Below, piece after piece: positions 1 to 9,291 of a stretch of 63,508 nt of DNA. The notes beneath the pieces are model-generated. The model saw only the letters and a list, made by a program, of their open reading frames with translations. It was not told where the DNA came from and ran no database searches. This DNA comes from Clostridium neonatale (GTDB lineage: Bacteria > Bacillota > Clostridia > Clostridiales > Clostridiaceae): assembly GCF_001458595.1 (NCBI RefSeq), contig NZ_LN890327.1, positions 768,761 through 832,268 of the forward strand, written 5' to 3'. The translations under genes and the position numbers were made by a program. The first letter of the stretch is position 1, and each line of letters begins with the position of its first letter.

Positions 1-1
1 C

Positions 2-259
2 AGTAGATTTATGACTTATTTAGGATTTAAAGAACCTAATTTTTATTCTACAGATTACTTTTCTTTATTTCCATGGATATTTTTATTTATATTAGGATAT
101 TTCTTATACAAGATTATAAAAAATAGGGATCATAAATATAAGATTTTATATAAAAAAGGAATAGGATGGATTGAGTTTGCTGGGAAAAATTCATTACGAA
201 TTTATTTATTACATCAGCCTGTGATTTATTTGGGATTATTAGCTTATTCTTATTTTTAA
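2..259 (+). CDS. C-terminal end of a membrane acyltransferase-like protein (DUF1624/HGSNAT type)
   Basis: This frame is open to the window edge, so the true start lies upstream and only about 85 residues are visible. What remains has a hydrophobic span (FPWIFLFILGYFLYKII), a basic cytoplasmic loop, and the ending FAGKNSLRIYLLHQPVIY followed by a last hydrophobic segment. The G-K-x-S-L-x-I-Y-L-x-H-Q-P ending is what I know from DUF1624 / heparan-alpha-glucosaminide N-acetyltransferase-like and related multi-pass acyltransferases. Those proteins move acyl groups across or at the membrane. The assignment rests on this short tail only. A hairpin terminator follows six bases after the stop codon. 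Confidence 0.55.
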   Translation, partial: SRFMTYLGFKEPNFYSTDYFSLFPWIFLFILGYFLYKIIKNRDHKYKILYKKGIGWIEFAGKNSLRIYLLHQPVIYLGLLAYSYF

Positions 260-264
260 AATAG

Positions 265-309
265 AAATAGCATGATATGATAGTTTAATTTTATCATATT
301 ATGCTATTT
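265..309. terminator. Bidirectional hairpin terminator between convergent genes
   Basis: An 18-bp stem (AAATAGCATGATATGATA, 265-282, against 292-309) with one mismatch and a short AT loop lies between the stop of the + strand acyltransferase tail and the stop of the - strand GNAT gene. A T-rich tract flanks the stem, so it can end transcription from either side. Confidence 0.75.
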
Positions 310-354
310 TCATTATTTAAAAGAATTTTTATAGGATACTAAATAATATGTAAA

Positions 355-843
355 TTATAAATTACTCTCCATAAGATCAACAGAAAAAGGAAGATGTTTA
401 ACTTTTTTTGTATCAGTATGTATAAATCCATTAGCTCTATACCAATCTTTAAGAATATCGTTATTTTCAATAACGCTAATAATAAGTTTTTCCCCTCCAA
501 GTTCTTTAACTTTATTTTTTGCAAAGTCTAATAAGGCTTTTCCATATCCTAAGTGTCTTGCTTCATAAAGAACTGTGAACTTTCCAAGTTCATAATTAAA
601 TTCATTTTTCTTTTCTAATTCCATAAAGCCAACCATTTTGTGATTATCATATAGGGCATACATTAAGTTTCCCATATCTTTATTTTTTATTAATTCATCA
701 GTTGTAATAAAAGCATCATTGCTTGGACAATTTGCTGTTGTCAAATCAAATTTTCTTGCAATAGAAGAAAATCCTTGCCTTATAATTTTTGCACAATTTT
801 CAAAATCATTAAGTGATGCTATTTTAATTGTATAGTTGTTCAT
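355..843 (-). CDS. GNAT family N-acetyltransferase
   Basis: This is a 162-residue acetyltransferase of the GNAT fold, which transfers acetyl from acetyl-CoA to an amine; the substrate is not predictable. The acetyl-CoA pyrophosphate loop is visible as ARHLGYGKALL (R-x-x-G-x-G). It is followed by the usual helix and the late strand ISVIENNDILKDWYRANGF, where N and the Y-x-x-x-G-F ending are typical of the family. The frame opens at a TTG at 855, but the GGAGG ribosome site lies inside that extension, five bases before the ATG at 843. I therefore start at MNNYTIKIAS. The gene stands alone and converges on the preceding gene. Confidence 0.85.
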   Translation of the reverse strand: MNNYTIKIASLNDFENCAKIIRQGFSSIARKFDLTTANCPSNDAFITTDELIKNKDMGNLMYALYDNHKMVGFMELEKKNEFNYELGKFTVLYEARHLGYGKALLDFAKNKVKELGGEKLIISVIENNDILKDWYRANGFIHTDTKKVKHLPFSVDLMESNL

Positions 844-1064
844 AAAATCCTCCAAAAGATATAAATATTAAATATAGTGGAATTGAAATGTTTTTATTAT
901 TTTACATCAATTATAGCATGATTAATAAAATATATATATTAAAAAAAACAAATTGAAAATAATTATGAAAAAAATAAAATTTTATAAAAATTCATATGAA
1001 GAATATTACATATAAAATCAAGGAAACATAAGAGGGAAAGAATTTATGTGTAGGAGGAAGAATT

Positions 1065-3254
1065 TTGAATAATATAATTAAGATTTATAAACAAGATATA
1101 AAAAATATTGTAACAAACTATGCAGCATTTATTACAATAATAGCATTATGTATACTTCCTTCAATGTATGCCTGGTTCAATATAGCAGCTTCATGGGATC
1201 CTTATTCAAAAGAGGCTACCAGTCAGATTCAAATTGGAGTTGTAAATAATGATGCAGGAGCAGAGCTTAATGGTACATCGATAAATTTAGGAAATACAAT
1301 AATAGATGAGCTTAAGAATAATGATTTATTAGGATGGAATTTTATAAGTGAAGAAGAAGCAAATGATAAGCTAAGAAATGGAAATCTTTATGCAACTATT
1401 GTTATACCAAGTGAATTTTCAAGTGATATGACTTCCTTAATAACAAGTGATATTAAAAAAGGAGAAATAATTTATACTGTCAATGAAAAAATTAATGCAA
1501 TAGCGCCTAAATTGACTAGTAAAGGTGCAACTGGAGTTCAGGAAAATATAAGTAAAGCCTTAGTTGAAACTGTATCAAATGCACTGCTTACAGCAACTAA
1601 AAATGCATCAATTGAAATTGAAAATGTTAAGCCAAAGATTACAAATGTATATAATATACTAAAAGATGTTCAGGAAAGATTTTCAGATATAAATGATATT
1701 GTAGATTTAGCTTATGATGGTGCTACTAATATTAATGATTTATCAGAAAAATTTCAAAGTGATATACCATTGTTGCAAGATACTATAAATAGCAGTAAGG
1801 AGCTTGGAAATAGTGTTAAAGAATTTGTATCTACATCAAGAAATAGTTTGAATGAAATATCACCAACAATTAAAGAAAATATAAGAATAGCAAGTGATAT
1901 AAGTAAAGATATTTCAAACTATACAAGTGTAGTTATAGATGCAATAAATAATGGAAGTGATAAAGCGCCAGAAATGATTGATAATCTTATAAGCAAAACT
2001 AATAATTTAGATAGTCTAATAAAATCTATTTTAAAAATTCTAGAAGCGCTAAATAAGATAAATCCTAAATTAAATGACGTAATAACTAATCTAAAAAATA
2101 TTAACACTACAATAAATAATTTTCAAAATACACTTCAAAACATAAAAGATGATATATTAGCAGGTGGTAAGCCAGATTTAACATTATTAAATAATATTAA
2201 GGACTTTTCTGATAATATGAATTCTTTACTATCAGATTTATATTTTAAATATGACAGTGATATTTTAACTAAAATAAATGATATATTTGATTCTACATAT
2301 AGTACAACAGATAATATTATAAATGCATTAGATGAAGCAGAAAGTAAACTTCCACAAATAAGTAATTTATTAAATACAGCCGGAGAAGGTTCAGAAAAAG
2401 CTGTTTCAGTAATAGATAATGTTAGAAAGAATTTACCAAAGGCAGAAGAAATGTTAAATGAATTAATTGATAAAATGGAAAAAGCCAATAATGACAAAGG
2501 AATAAGTGAACTTTTGAATTTATTAAAAAGTGATGTTCAGGCTAGAAGTGACTTTTTGGCTAATCCAGTAAATTTAGTAGAAAAACAGCTATTTCCTATG
2601 GGAAACTATGGAAGTGCTATGACGCCATTTTATACAATTTTATCATTATGGGTAGGAGAACTTTTATTAGTTTCTATATTGGCAGTTAATCCACATGAAA
2701 TAAATACCGAAGAAGCTGATAGTTCTAAAAAAGAGATGATTACTAAATATACGGTAATAGAGAGTTATTTTGGGAAGTTATTATTATTTGTAAGTATAGG
2801 TATAATTCAGGCGCTTATAGTTTCAATAGGTGACTTATATATACTAAAAGTATATTGTTTAAATCAATTCTTATTTGTTTTAGTTTCAATATTAACAAGT
2901 ATAACATTTGCTTTTATTATATATACTGCATGTTCAGTGCTTGGAAATGCAGGAAAAGTAGTTGGAATAGTTTTATTAGTATTCCAAATAGGAGGATCAG
3001 GAGGAACTTTCCCTATAGAGCTTACACCAAAATTCTTTCAAAGAATACATCCATTTTTACCATTTACATATACCATTTCTTTAATGAGGGAGAGTATTGG
3101 AGGAATTGTAAGAGAAGTACTTATAAAGGATATAGTTGTAATAATTTCTATTATAATTGGATCAGCACTAATAGGAATATTTCTAAAAAAGCCGCTAAGT
3201 AAAATTATAAGTAACTTTACTGAAAAATTTGAAGAAAGTCATTTAGGGGAATAA
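1065..3254 (+). CDS. YhgE/Pip family membrane protein
   Basis: This 729-residue protein has the architecture of the YhgE/Pip (phage infection protein) family. A single N-terminal membrane span (about residues 18-42, containing SMYAWFNIAASWDPY) is followed by a long extracellular region of about 470 residues rich in Asn, Ser and heptad-like helices. About five or six C-terminal spans (about 525-715) then resemble an ABC-2 type permease domain (GNAGKVVGIVLLVFQIGGSGGTFP). Family members serve as phage receptors in lactococci, and related Esx/ABC-2-like proteins are thought to export substrates; the role here is unknown. The start is a TTG at 1065, seven bases after AGGAGG. It appears monocistronic. 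Confidence 0.88.
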   Translation: MNNIIKIYKQDIKNIVTNYAAFITIIALCILPSMYAWFNIAASWDPYSKEATSQIQIGVVNNDAGAELNGTSINLGNTIIDELKNNDLLGWNFISEEEANDKLRNGNLYATIVIPSEFSSDMTSLITSDIKKGEIIYTVNEKINAIAPKLTSKGATGVQENISKALVETVSNALLTATKNASIEIENVKPKITNVYNILKDVQERFSDINDIVDLAYDGATNINDLSEKFQSDIPLLQDTINSSKELGNSVKEFVSTSRNSLNEISPTIKENIRIASDISKDISNYTSVVIDAINNGSDKAPEMIDNLISKTNNLDSLIKSILKILEALNKINPKLNDVITNLKNINTTINNFQNTLQNIKDDILAGGKPDLTLLNNIKDFSDNMNSLLSDLYFKYDSDILTKINDIFDSTYSTTDNIINALDEAESKLPQISNLLNTAGEGSEKAVSVIDNVRKNLPKAEEMLNELIDKMEKANNDKGISELLNLLKSDVQARSDFLANPVNLVEKQLFPMGNYGSAMTPFYTILSLWVGELLLVSILAVNPHEINTEEADSSKKEMITKYTVIESYFGKLLLFVSIGIIQALIVSIGDLYILKVYCLNQFLFVLVSILTSITFAFIIYTACSVLGNAGKVVGIVLLVFQIGGSGGTFPIELTPKFFQRIHPFLPFTYTISLMRESIGGIVREVLIKDIVVIISIIIGSALIGIFLKKPLSKIISNFTEKFEESHLGE

Positions 3255-3380
3255 TATTTATAAGATATTTATAAGAAGTATTCTTGAGGTAAATTAAGAA
3301 AGTTCTTATGAATATCTTTTTATGATATAATAATTAATTAGTTATAAATGAATTTGTTATATAGTAAAGGAATTGAAAAG

Positions 3381-3881
3381 ATGACAGAAAATCAATATAG
3401 AGAAATAACACATTTTTTTAGAAAAAGTAAATTTAGAAGTGAAGGCATAAAAATATTGTGCAAGTATTCACAAATACTCATTATAATGTTATATATGTGT
3501 ACAAGTATTTTTTTATATTTAAAAAATGATAAAAGATTAATATTGTTTTTGATTATACCAGCATTAAATTTAATTTTTGTTTCTATATTTAGAAAAATAT
3601 TAAATAAACCTAGACCGTATGATACATATGATTATGAACCATTAGTAGATTATGAAAAAGGAAAAGGACAATCTTTTCCAAGCAGGCATACAGCAAGTGC
3701 TTTTATAATTGCTATGGCATGTTTATATTTAAATCATACATATGGATTTATTGTGATGTTTATAGCAATAATAGTTGGGGTTACTAGAGTACTAGCAGGA
3801 GTTCACTATCCCACAGATGTAATAGGTGGTGCTGTTATTAGTATTTTATTTGGAGTTGTAGGATTCTTCATTTCAGTTTAA
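3381..3881 (+). CDS. PAP2 superfamily phosphatase
   Basis: A small integral membrane phosphatase of 166 residues, likely acting on lipid pyrophosphates such as undecaprenyl-PP or on phosphatidic acid at the outer face of the membrane. The three signature motifs are present: R-KILNKP-RP (the first basic residue is Arg where Lys is usual), PSRHTAS, and TRVLAGVHYPTD (R-x5-H-x3-D). The catalytic His and Asp are intact. An in-frame ATG exists at 3348 but has no ribosome site. The ATG at 3381 is preceded by AAAGG at 3366-3370, so I use the later start. It appears to be a single-gene unit. Confidence 0.85.
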   Translation: MTENQYREITHFFRKSKFRSEGIKILCKYSQILIIMLYMCTSIFLYLKNDKRLILFLIIPALNLIFVSIFRKILNKPRPYDTYDYEPLVDYEKGKGQSFPSRHTASAFIIAMACLYLNHTYGFIVMFIAIIVGVTRVLAGVHYPTDVIGGAVISILFGVVGFFISV

Positions 3882-3898
3882 ATTAAAAAAATAAATAA

Positions 3899-4248
3899 AT
3901 TGTTCCAGTAATTCATGCTAGTTATAATGCAAAATTTCAAGGGGGAACTTTTCCTAATGGTGATAAAGAAGAGGTTAGAGAAATAATAGGAGCAACTCAA
4001 ATAATTGATAGAAGTGGAAAAGTTGTTTCAAGAAGATTATATGAAGATTATATAATGAAAAGTCAGATATTATAATTAAAGATATAAAGTTTGATATTAA
4101 AAACAGATCTAAAAATACAATAGATACGAATGAGGATTGGGTTCCTAAAATACCGGATGTATACTTATATGGATGGAAAACAATGCCTCCTAAAATTGAG
4201 GAGTATTATAATAAGGTAAGTAAGCAAAAGTATTTAAGTAAAAATTAA
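3899..4248 (+). pseudogene. Degraded fragment of an unidentified gene (one frameshift, no start)
   Basis: Two frames read in sequence give continuous protein-like text. The first (from 3899, after a stop at 3896) reads VPVIHASYNAKFQGGTF, then EEVREIIGATQIIDRSGK, and ends at a TAA near 4074. The reading continues in another frame with IIIKDIKFDIKNRSKNT, then NEDWVPKIPDVYLYGWKT, to a stop at 4246. There is no start codon or ribosome site in front of it. I take this as the 3' remnant of a gene with a frameshift. I do not recognise the family. Confidence 0.5.
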
Positions 4249-4335
4249 ATTATATTTTATTGGTATAATATAATGTATAATGTATAATATAAAAATATTT
4301 TTTAGAAAATGATATATTTTAAGGAAGTGATATAT

Positions 4336-4755
4336 ATGAACACCTTAATAGTAAGAAATAGAAATGATTTGAAAGAAGCAGTTGAAAAAGGATATGATGA
4401 AATAATATTAGAAGGAAAATTAGCTGAGAAATTTGAAAAAGCTGAAAAGATACAAAAATTGTCTCAGCCAAAGTTGGCATCATTAATTGCTTTTGCATCA
4501 GGAGCTGGTGCTACAATTATAGCCAGTCTTGTTACATCAGCAGAAAGTTCAGGAATTTCTTTAGCATTTTCAGCCACAACAGTAACAGTATTTGCAGCAG
4601 CAGAGGGAATAAACATAGCAGTTGTAGCAGAATATCTCATGTTATGTGCACTTGTTGGTACAAAAATAGTAAAAAATCTTATTGAGAAGTATGATATTGA
4701 ACTTAAGAATAAAGATGGACAAGATATTCCTATAGTAGAGTTAAAAAAAATATAA
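4336..4755 (+). CDS. Small hydrophobic protein of unknown function
   Basis: A 139-residue protein. The first 45 residues are charged and helical (RNRNDLKEAVEKGYDEIILEG); two Ala/Gly-rich hydrophobic stretches follow (about residues 52-75 and 82-117), then a short charged tail. The frame opens at an ATG at 4309, but the ribosome site AAGGAAGTGA at 4320-4329 places the start at the ATG at 4336. I recognise no family. The glycine- and alanine-rich hydrophobic centre suggests membrane association. A hairpin terminator follows the stop, so the gene is probably monocistronic. Confidence 0.65.
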   Translation: MNTLIVRNRNDLKEAVEKGYDEIILEGKLAEKFEKAEKIQKLSQPKLASLIAFASGAGATIIASLVTSAESSGISLAFSATTVTVFAAAEGINIAVVAEYLMLCALVGTKIVKNLIEKYDIELKNKDGQDIPIVELKKI

Positions 4756-4760
4756 GGTGT

Positions 4761-4791
4761 AAGAGCATTTATGCTTGGTATAAATGCTCTT
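4761..4791. terminator. Hairpin between convergent genes
   Basis: A perfect 12-bp stem (AAGAGCATTTAT, 4761-4772, with 4780-4791) and a 7-base loop follow six bases after the stop at 4755 and precede the convergent stop at 4818. The T-tract is weak on the + side. Confidence 0.65.
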
Positions 4792-4817
4792 AATTTATCT
4801 GTAATATTTGAATTTAA

Positions 4818-5324
4818 TTAAGCTAAATTTAATTTAGATGCTAATTGTAAATAGTATTCTAGGTCTTCATCATTATTAACAAAACAAGGAAACTTCATAT
4901 TGTAATTTCCCCATACTGTTATTGGTCTATTATTAAAATAGAAGGTAACAAAAAATACTTCTTTGGTATTTAAACGGACAAAAAAAGGAATTAGATTTTT
5001 GTCAATAAGTTTAAAATATACTCCATCATGTGTAATATTCATGAATTCTCTTAAAGTATTTTTATCATTGTCTGATATAAGATTCATTAGATTACTTTTA
5101 TCTTCAGATGATATTCTATTTATATAAAAATCAATATAAGTATCATCAATGTTTTCTTCAAAAATCTTCTCGATGAATGTTATGATTTTTTCTTCACCGC
5201 AAGTAACGTTACCATCAATAGTGAAATTTTTGAAAAAATCAAAACCATCTAAAATATTATTAAATTTTATATTGATTGTATTATTAAAATCTATAGTGCT
5301 AATTGGAATCAATGAATTTTTCAT
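4818..5324 (-). CDS. Conserved-looking protein of unknown function
   Basis: A 168-residue soluble protein, mixed alpha/beta and acidic, with no signal peptide or membrane span. It starts MKNSLIPISTIDFNNTINIK after a clear AGGAG ribosome site. The C-terminal half carries beta-type text (VFFVTFYFNNRPITVWGNYN) and ends DLEYYLQLASKLNLA. I do not recognise the family. It lies 20 bases downstream of the alpha/beta hydrolase gene on the same strand, so the two are probably cotranscribed. Confidence 0.65.
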   Translation of the reverse strand: MKNSLIPISTIDFNNTINIKFNNILDGFDFFKNFTIDGNVTCGEEKIITFIEKIFEENIDDTYIDFYINRISSEDKSNLMNLISDNDKNTLREFMNITHDGVYFKLIDKNLIPFFVRLNTKEVFFVTFYFNNRPITVWGNYNMKFPCFVNNDEDLEYYLQLASKLNLA

Positions 5325-5344
5325 GTTTATTCTCCTATAATTTA

Positions 5345-6001
5345 TTAACTGTAAAAAGATGTTATTAAATCAAACAATTTTGGAGAGTGAACTACATAGC
5401 TGCTATGAGTTTCACCGTCTAAAATATTTAAAGTACTATTTTTTATACAGTGTGCAATTTCTCTAGTATTATTTTCACTAATCATATCATTACTTCCAGC
5501 AAGGACAAGAGTTGGAATGGTTATTTTTTCTAATTCCTCTTTTGATATATTAGGCTGTGTAAGCATCATTTTCATTTTTTTATCTCGTTTAAAAAAATAC
5601 ATTAATTTAAATAAGTAATACCATTTATTCTTTAATCCATGTGGACATGTATTTGCACCACTTACAATAAGATGAGATAAAAGCTCTTGATGCTGAGAAG
5701 CAATAAGCAGACCAATAATACCACCATCGCTAAATCCATAATAAATAGGATTTTTTAACTGCAATTCTTTTACAAAGCATACTATATCATCTGCCATATC
5801 TTGATAGTTATATTCATTAATTATGCTGCTTTTTCCATGACCACGTAAATCAATTGCATAGACAGTAAATAATTCACTAAGCAGAGGTATGATTTTATCA
5901 AATATATTATGATTTTCACCATTACCATGAACAAGAATAATTGGAGTTCCAGATCCGAATTTTTCATAGAATAAATCTATATTATTAATTTTAAGTATCA
6001 T
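5345..6001 (-). CDS. Alpha/beta hydrolase
   Basis: A 218-residue alpha/beta-fold hydrolase. The oxyanion-region HGNGENHN follows the first core strands (IILVHG), AIDLRGHGKS is the usual second turn, the nucleophile elbow is GFSDGG (G-x-S-x-G), the acid is likely the Asp in LAGSNDMI, and the catalytic His is in DGETHSS. The cap is short. Substrate is unknown; esterase-, lipase- or MhpC-like enzymes share this layout. It is the first gene of a likely two-gene - strand unit with the unknown protein that follows. Confidence 0.85.
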   Translation of the reverse strand: MILKINNIDLFYEKFGSGTPIILVHGNGENHNIFDKIIPLLSELFTVYAIDLRGHGKSSIINEYNYQDMADDIVCFVKELQLKNPIYYGFSDGGIIGLLIASQHQELLSHLIVSGANTCPHGLKNKWYYLFKLMYFFKRDKKMKMMLTQPNISKEELEKITIPTLVLAGSNDMISENNTREIAHCIKNSTLNILDGETHSSYVVHSPKLFDLITSFYS

Positions 6002-6372
6002 AACTATGCTCCCTTCTTTTTATTTTTATAATGTAGAATCTCTTTCTTTTTAAGTATTTAATTTCTTTTCTCTATAATGATAATACAATTTTTTAGTAAT
6101 GTTTTTATATCTCAATCATTTTCTTTTTATTCAAAAGGATCTATATATTCTTTTTTATTATATCAATCCATAGCAAAGAAATCTTATTATATTTTAAATT
6201 ATAATTTTATAGAGTGGCAGTTTAAAAGAAACTTTATAAAATTTATAGAAATATACAAAATAAAAGATAGTTCATATTAAAATTTGCAACCTATAGTTTA
6301 CAAAAATAAGTACAAATAGTTTATAGAAAGAGCGATTAATTAGGGATATAGTATTATTAGGAGGTAAATATC
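6002..6372. other. 371-base divergent intergenic region
   Basis: No convincing gene is present; a 67-codon open frame at 6077-6280 has no ribosome site and a biased Phe/Ser/Tyr composition. Just before the XRE regulator, ATAGTTTA occurs twice (about 6292 and 6317), about 25 bases apart. This could be a repressor site, but that is weak. Confidence 0.4.
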
Positions 6373-7065
6373 ATGAGTTTTCCGGAAAAGATAAGAACTT
6401 TAAGAAAATTAAATAAATTATCACAAGAAAAGCTAGCAGAAATCATGAATGTTTCAAGACAAGCTATTGCAAAATGGGAGCTTGGAAAATCTTATCCTGA
6501 TATTGATAAATTAATAGAAATAAGTAATTACTTTAATATTTCAATTGATAGTCTTTTAAAAGAAAAAAATAATGATTGCAATCTTAAAAAGAATATAACT
6601 AAGATTGGAGAATATAAAATGGATAAAAAAATAGTAGAGTTTTTATGTAGAGCTAAAAGAGAGACTTATGCATCAGGAAATGCAAAAGAATGCATTCCAT
6701 GCAGGCCTAATTCACATGACTTGAAATATTGTGAAGGCAATTTAATATACATTGATACTTATTTGGGTGGAGAAAAATTTGTGGGGGAAGAAGCTATATG
6801 GAATGATAATATACCACTATGGTCAATGAACTATGCAGGAAGAATTGTGGAAGAAGGATTTGAAGGGTGGTTTTTAAAAGAAGCATTAAGAATTGTTAAT
6901 GAAGAATATCCATATCGTGGACCGTTGTCATATGAAAATGGTGAGTTTAAATATGAATGCAGTTTTGCTGGGAATTTTGAATGGTTTGATGGTGAAGAAG
7001 TTATTTATAAAAATGATGTCAAAATTTATGAATGCAAGTTTCATGGCGGGGTAATCATTGAATAA
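6373..7065 (+). CDS. XRE-family regulator with C-terminal DUF5680 domain
   Basis: This 230-residue protein has two parts. Residues 1-65 form an XRE/Cro helix-turn-helix (LSQEKLAEIMNVSRQAIAKW, then LGKSYPDIDKLIEISNYFNIS) of the SOS-response-like clostridial type. Residues about 80-230 match what I recall as DUF5680 (RPNSHDLKYCEGNLIYIDTY, GGEKFVGEEAIW, EEYPYRGPLSYENG, ending ECKFHGG), a domain of unknown role often fused to XRE domains. It probably senses a ligand or partner through the C-terminal part and represses a nearby promoter. AGGAGG lies at the usual distance from the ATG. Confidence 0.85.
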   Translation: MSFPEKIRTLRKLNKLSQEKLAEIMNVSRQAIAKWELGKSYPDIDKLIEISNYFNISIDSLLKEKNNDCNLKKNITKIGEYKMDKKIVEFLCRAKRETYASGNAKECIPCRPNSHDLKYCEGNLIYIDTYLGGEKFVGEEAIWNDNIPLWSMNYAGRIVEEGFEGWFLKEALRIVNEEYPYRGPLSYENGEFKYECSFAGNFEWFDGEEVIYKNDVKIYECKFHGGVIIE

Positions 7066-7145
7066 GATTGTTAGTATTTTAATATTTTATTAGTAATTTA
7101 AAGACTAAATTATGGTATAATAGTATATTATAGAGAAAAGATAAA

Positions 7146-7192
7146 GAGGTTTTAGTTCATAGATATTTAGATTGAATTGAAACTTCTTTTTT
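7146..7192 (+). terminator. Terminator or leader attenuator before the split hydrolase
   Basis: A 13-bp stem with G-U pairs (GAGGTTTTAGTTC, 7146-7158, against 7174-7186) is followed by TTTTTT. A TATAAT at about 7115-7120 lies just upstream, so this may be a leader attenuator for the hydrolase rather than only the end of the XRE transcript. Confidence 0.55.
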
Positions 7193-7903
7193 AATCAATT
7201 GTATTATTATGGGAGGTAGAAATTATGTCTGTAGAAAGATTAGAAAGTAATTATGTTCAAGTTGCGCCTTTAGTAGAGTTACATTATGTTGAGAAAGGGG
7301 CCGGTCAGCCGATATTATTTATTCCAGGATTAACTTTTAGTAGTGAAATTTTTGAGTCTCAAATTGATTACTTTTCGAAAACTAATAGAGTAATTGCTAT
7401 AGATCCTAGGGGGCAAGGGACATCTACCAAAACAGTTCATGGTAATGATTATGCAACACATGGGAAGGATTTAGCTAAATTAATAGAAATATTGGATTTA
7501 AAAGATTTGATTTTAGTTGGATGGTCTACTGGGAATTTAGAGGTTTGGTCATATATTTCACAGTTTGGAAAGAAAAGAGTTAAAGCAGTTGTAACTATTG
7601 ATATGTCTCCAGTTCCATTGTCGATAGATCCTAGTTGCTGGGTTGAAGGAAGCTTAGATGAGCTTAGAACTGCGGCATCTGAAATTTTAATTTCACCAAA
7701 AGGAGTTAGAGATTTTTTTAGTGAATATATAATTGCTGTAATGATACAAAGGAATGTTGAGGAAGAAGAATTAGAATATTTATTAGATATATCTGCAAAG
7801 ACACCATATTATATCTGCAGTAGTTTGTTCTGTAATGCTGTCTTATCAAATTATTTTGAAGTTGCTAAGGAAATATCAGAGACTTTACCATCAATTATGT
7901 TTA

Positions 7904-9291
7904 CTTGACTTGTGCATTAATTTAAGAAAATTTACCATTGGATTTTTATTGACATTTTACCAGTATAATTTTAAATAAAAAAGTAGCATATAAACCTCAA
8001 ACATGCTAGATTTATTGTTGCGAAACCAAATCTAAGGAGATTTATATGCTGACAACAATATTAAACCAAAATGAAACAATTATCAACTATATTTCAGAGT
8101 TAAATCTGCCATATTCTTCTGCGATAAAGAATCATATGGTAAATATAGTATCTGGAATTATTGTAACAGAAGGAAGCAAAACTATTTCATCTGTTCATAA
8201 TAAAATTACATGCAATAGAGATCGAAGTACTGGTTCAAGGTTCCTAAGTTCATATTCATGGAATCATGAATATGTTACGCAAGAACGCATATTTCATGCA
8301 ATATCTGAAATTTCCAACACTTGTGAAGATAGTGATGTTGGATTCCTAATCATTGATGATACCTTAACTAAGAAAAATACTTCAACTAAAAAAATTGAAG
8401 GCTTAGATTTTCACAATTCACATGCTGATGGCAATAAACCTAAATGGTCACACTGCTTAGTTACATCGCATTATAAGATTAATGATTATTCTATACCTTT
8501 AGATTTTAGACAATATCACCGAAAGGAATCGAGTAAAAAACTATCTAAAAAATTTCTAGATAAAAATGAACTTGCGATGGAACTGATTAATGAATTCACT
8601 CCTGTAACTAAAAACAATTATTTACTAGTTGATTCATGGTATACTTCAGCAAAAATTTTGCTTCACGGTTTAATAAATGGTTGTCACACTATAGGGAGAA
8701 TAAAATCTAACAGAGTAATATATCCGGCTGGCATTAAAACAAATGTCAAAAAGTTTTCTTCATACATTAGGACTAATGAGACTAGCTTAGTTACCGCTAG
8801 TAATAACAAGTACTATGTTTATAGATATGAAGGAAAACTTAATGATATTGAGAATGTAGTTGTACTTATAAGCTGGACTAAAAACGATTTATCTGATAAT
8901 CCAGCATTCATTATAAGTACGGATGTTTCACTCGATAATAAAACCATAATTTCATATTACGAAAAGCGTTGGGATATTGAAGTAAGTTATAGATATCATA
9001 AAACAGCTCTTGGTTTTGATGAATTTCAAATTCAATCTTTAAAATCAATACATAGATATTGGAGCATGATATTTTTAACGTATACTTTTCTTGAGATTTT
9101 CAGAGTCAAATGTGAAAAATTATATAAATTTAAAAATATTGGAGATGTAATATTACACTTCCGAAACAACTATTTGGTAAAAATAGTTTCTTTTGCACAT
9201 GAATGTGCAGATAACGGGATTGATTTACAGTCTACTATTGCCAAATTAGGACTAGTAGCTTAAATTTTTCCTATTTACTGCACAAGTCTAG
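7904..9291 (+). mobile_element. Complete 1388-bp insertion sequence (IS4/IS701-like) with 9-bp target duplication
   Basis: The element is bounded by imperfect inverted repeats: CTTGACTTGTGCA at 7904-7916 and TGCACAAGTCTAG at 9279-9291. Weaker similarity continues inward for about 15 more bases. The 9-base target TTATGTTTA is present on both sides (7895-7903 and 9292-9300). It carries a single intact DDE transposase. The long target duplication is closer to IS4-type behaviour than to the 4-bp duplications I associate with IS701, so the family name is tentative. Confidence 0.92.
8046..9263 (+). CDS. DDE transposase of the insertion sequence
   Basis: A full-length 405-residue transposase of the DDE superfamily endonuclease type. 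The catalytic acids are visible as the Asp of LIIDDTLTKK, the Asp of LLVDSWYTS and the Glu of YEKRWDIEVSYRYHKTALG (the Y-x2-R-W-x-I-E signature). The motif FHNSHADGNKPKW lies between the first two. No frameshift or stop is seen, so the enzyme may be active. AAGGAG sits seven bases before the ATG. The gene is the only one in the element and reads in the same direction as the disrupted hydrolase. Confidence 0.9.
   Translation: MLTTILNQNETIINYISELNLPYSSAIKNHMVNIVSGIIVTEGSKTISSVHNKITCNRDRSTGSRFLSSYSWNHEYVTQERIFHAISEISNTCEDSDVGFLIIDDTLTKKNTSTKKIEGLDFHNSHADGNKPKWSHCLVTSHYKINDYSIPLDFRQYHRKESSKKLSKKFLDKNELAMELINEFTPVTKNNYLLVDSWYTSAKILLHGLINGCHTIGRIKSNRVIYPAGIKTNVKKFSSYIRTNETSLVTASNNKYYVYRYEGKLNDIENVVVLISWTKNDLSDNPAFIISTDVSLDNKTIISYYEKRWDIEVSYRYHKTALGFDEFQIQSLKSIHRYWSMIFLTYTFLEIFRVKCEKLYKFKNIGDVILHFRNNYLVKIVSFAHECADNGIDLQSTIAKLGLVA

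Noticed and set aside
1919..2497. Open frames on the - strand inside the YhgE/Pip gene
   Set aside because: Both lie opposite a well-supported 729-residue gene, have no ribosome sites and show composition expected of antisense AT-rich DNA.
6077..6280. 67-codon frame upstream of the XRE regulator
   Set aside because: No ribosome site, Phe/Ser/Tyr-rich random-looking text, and it lies in a divergent promoter region.
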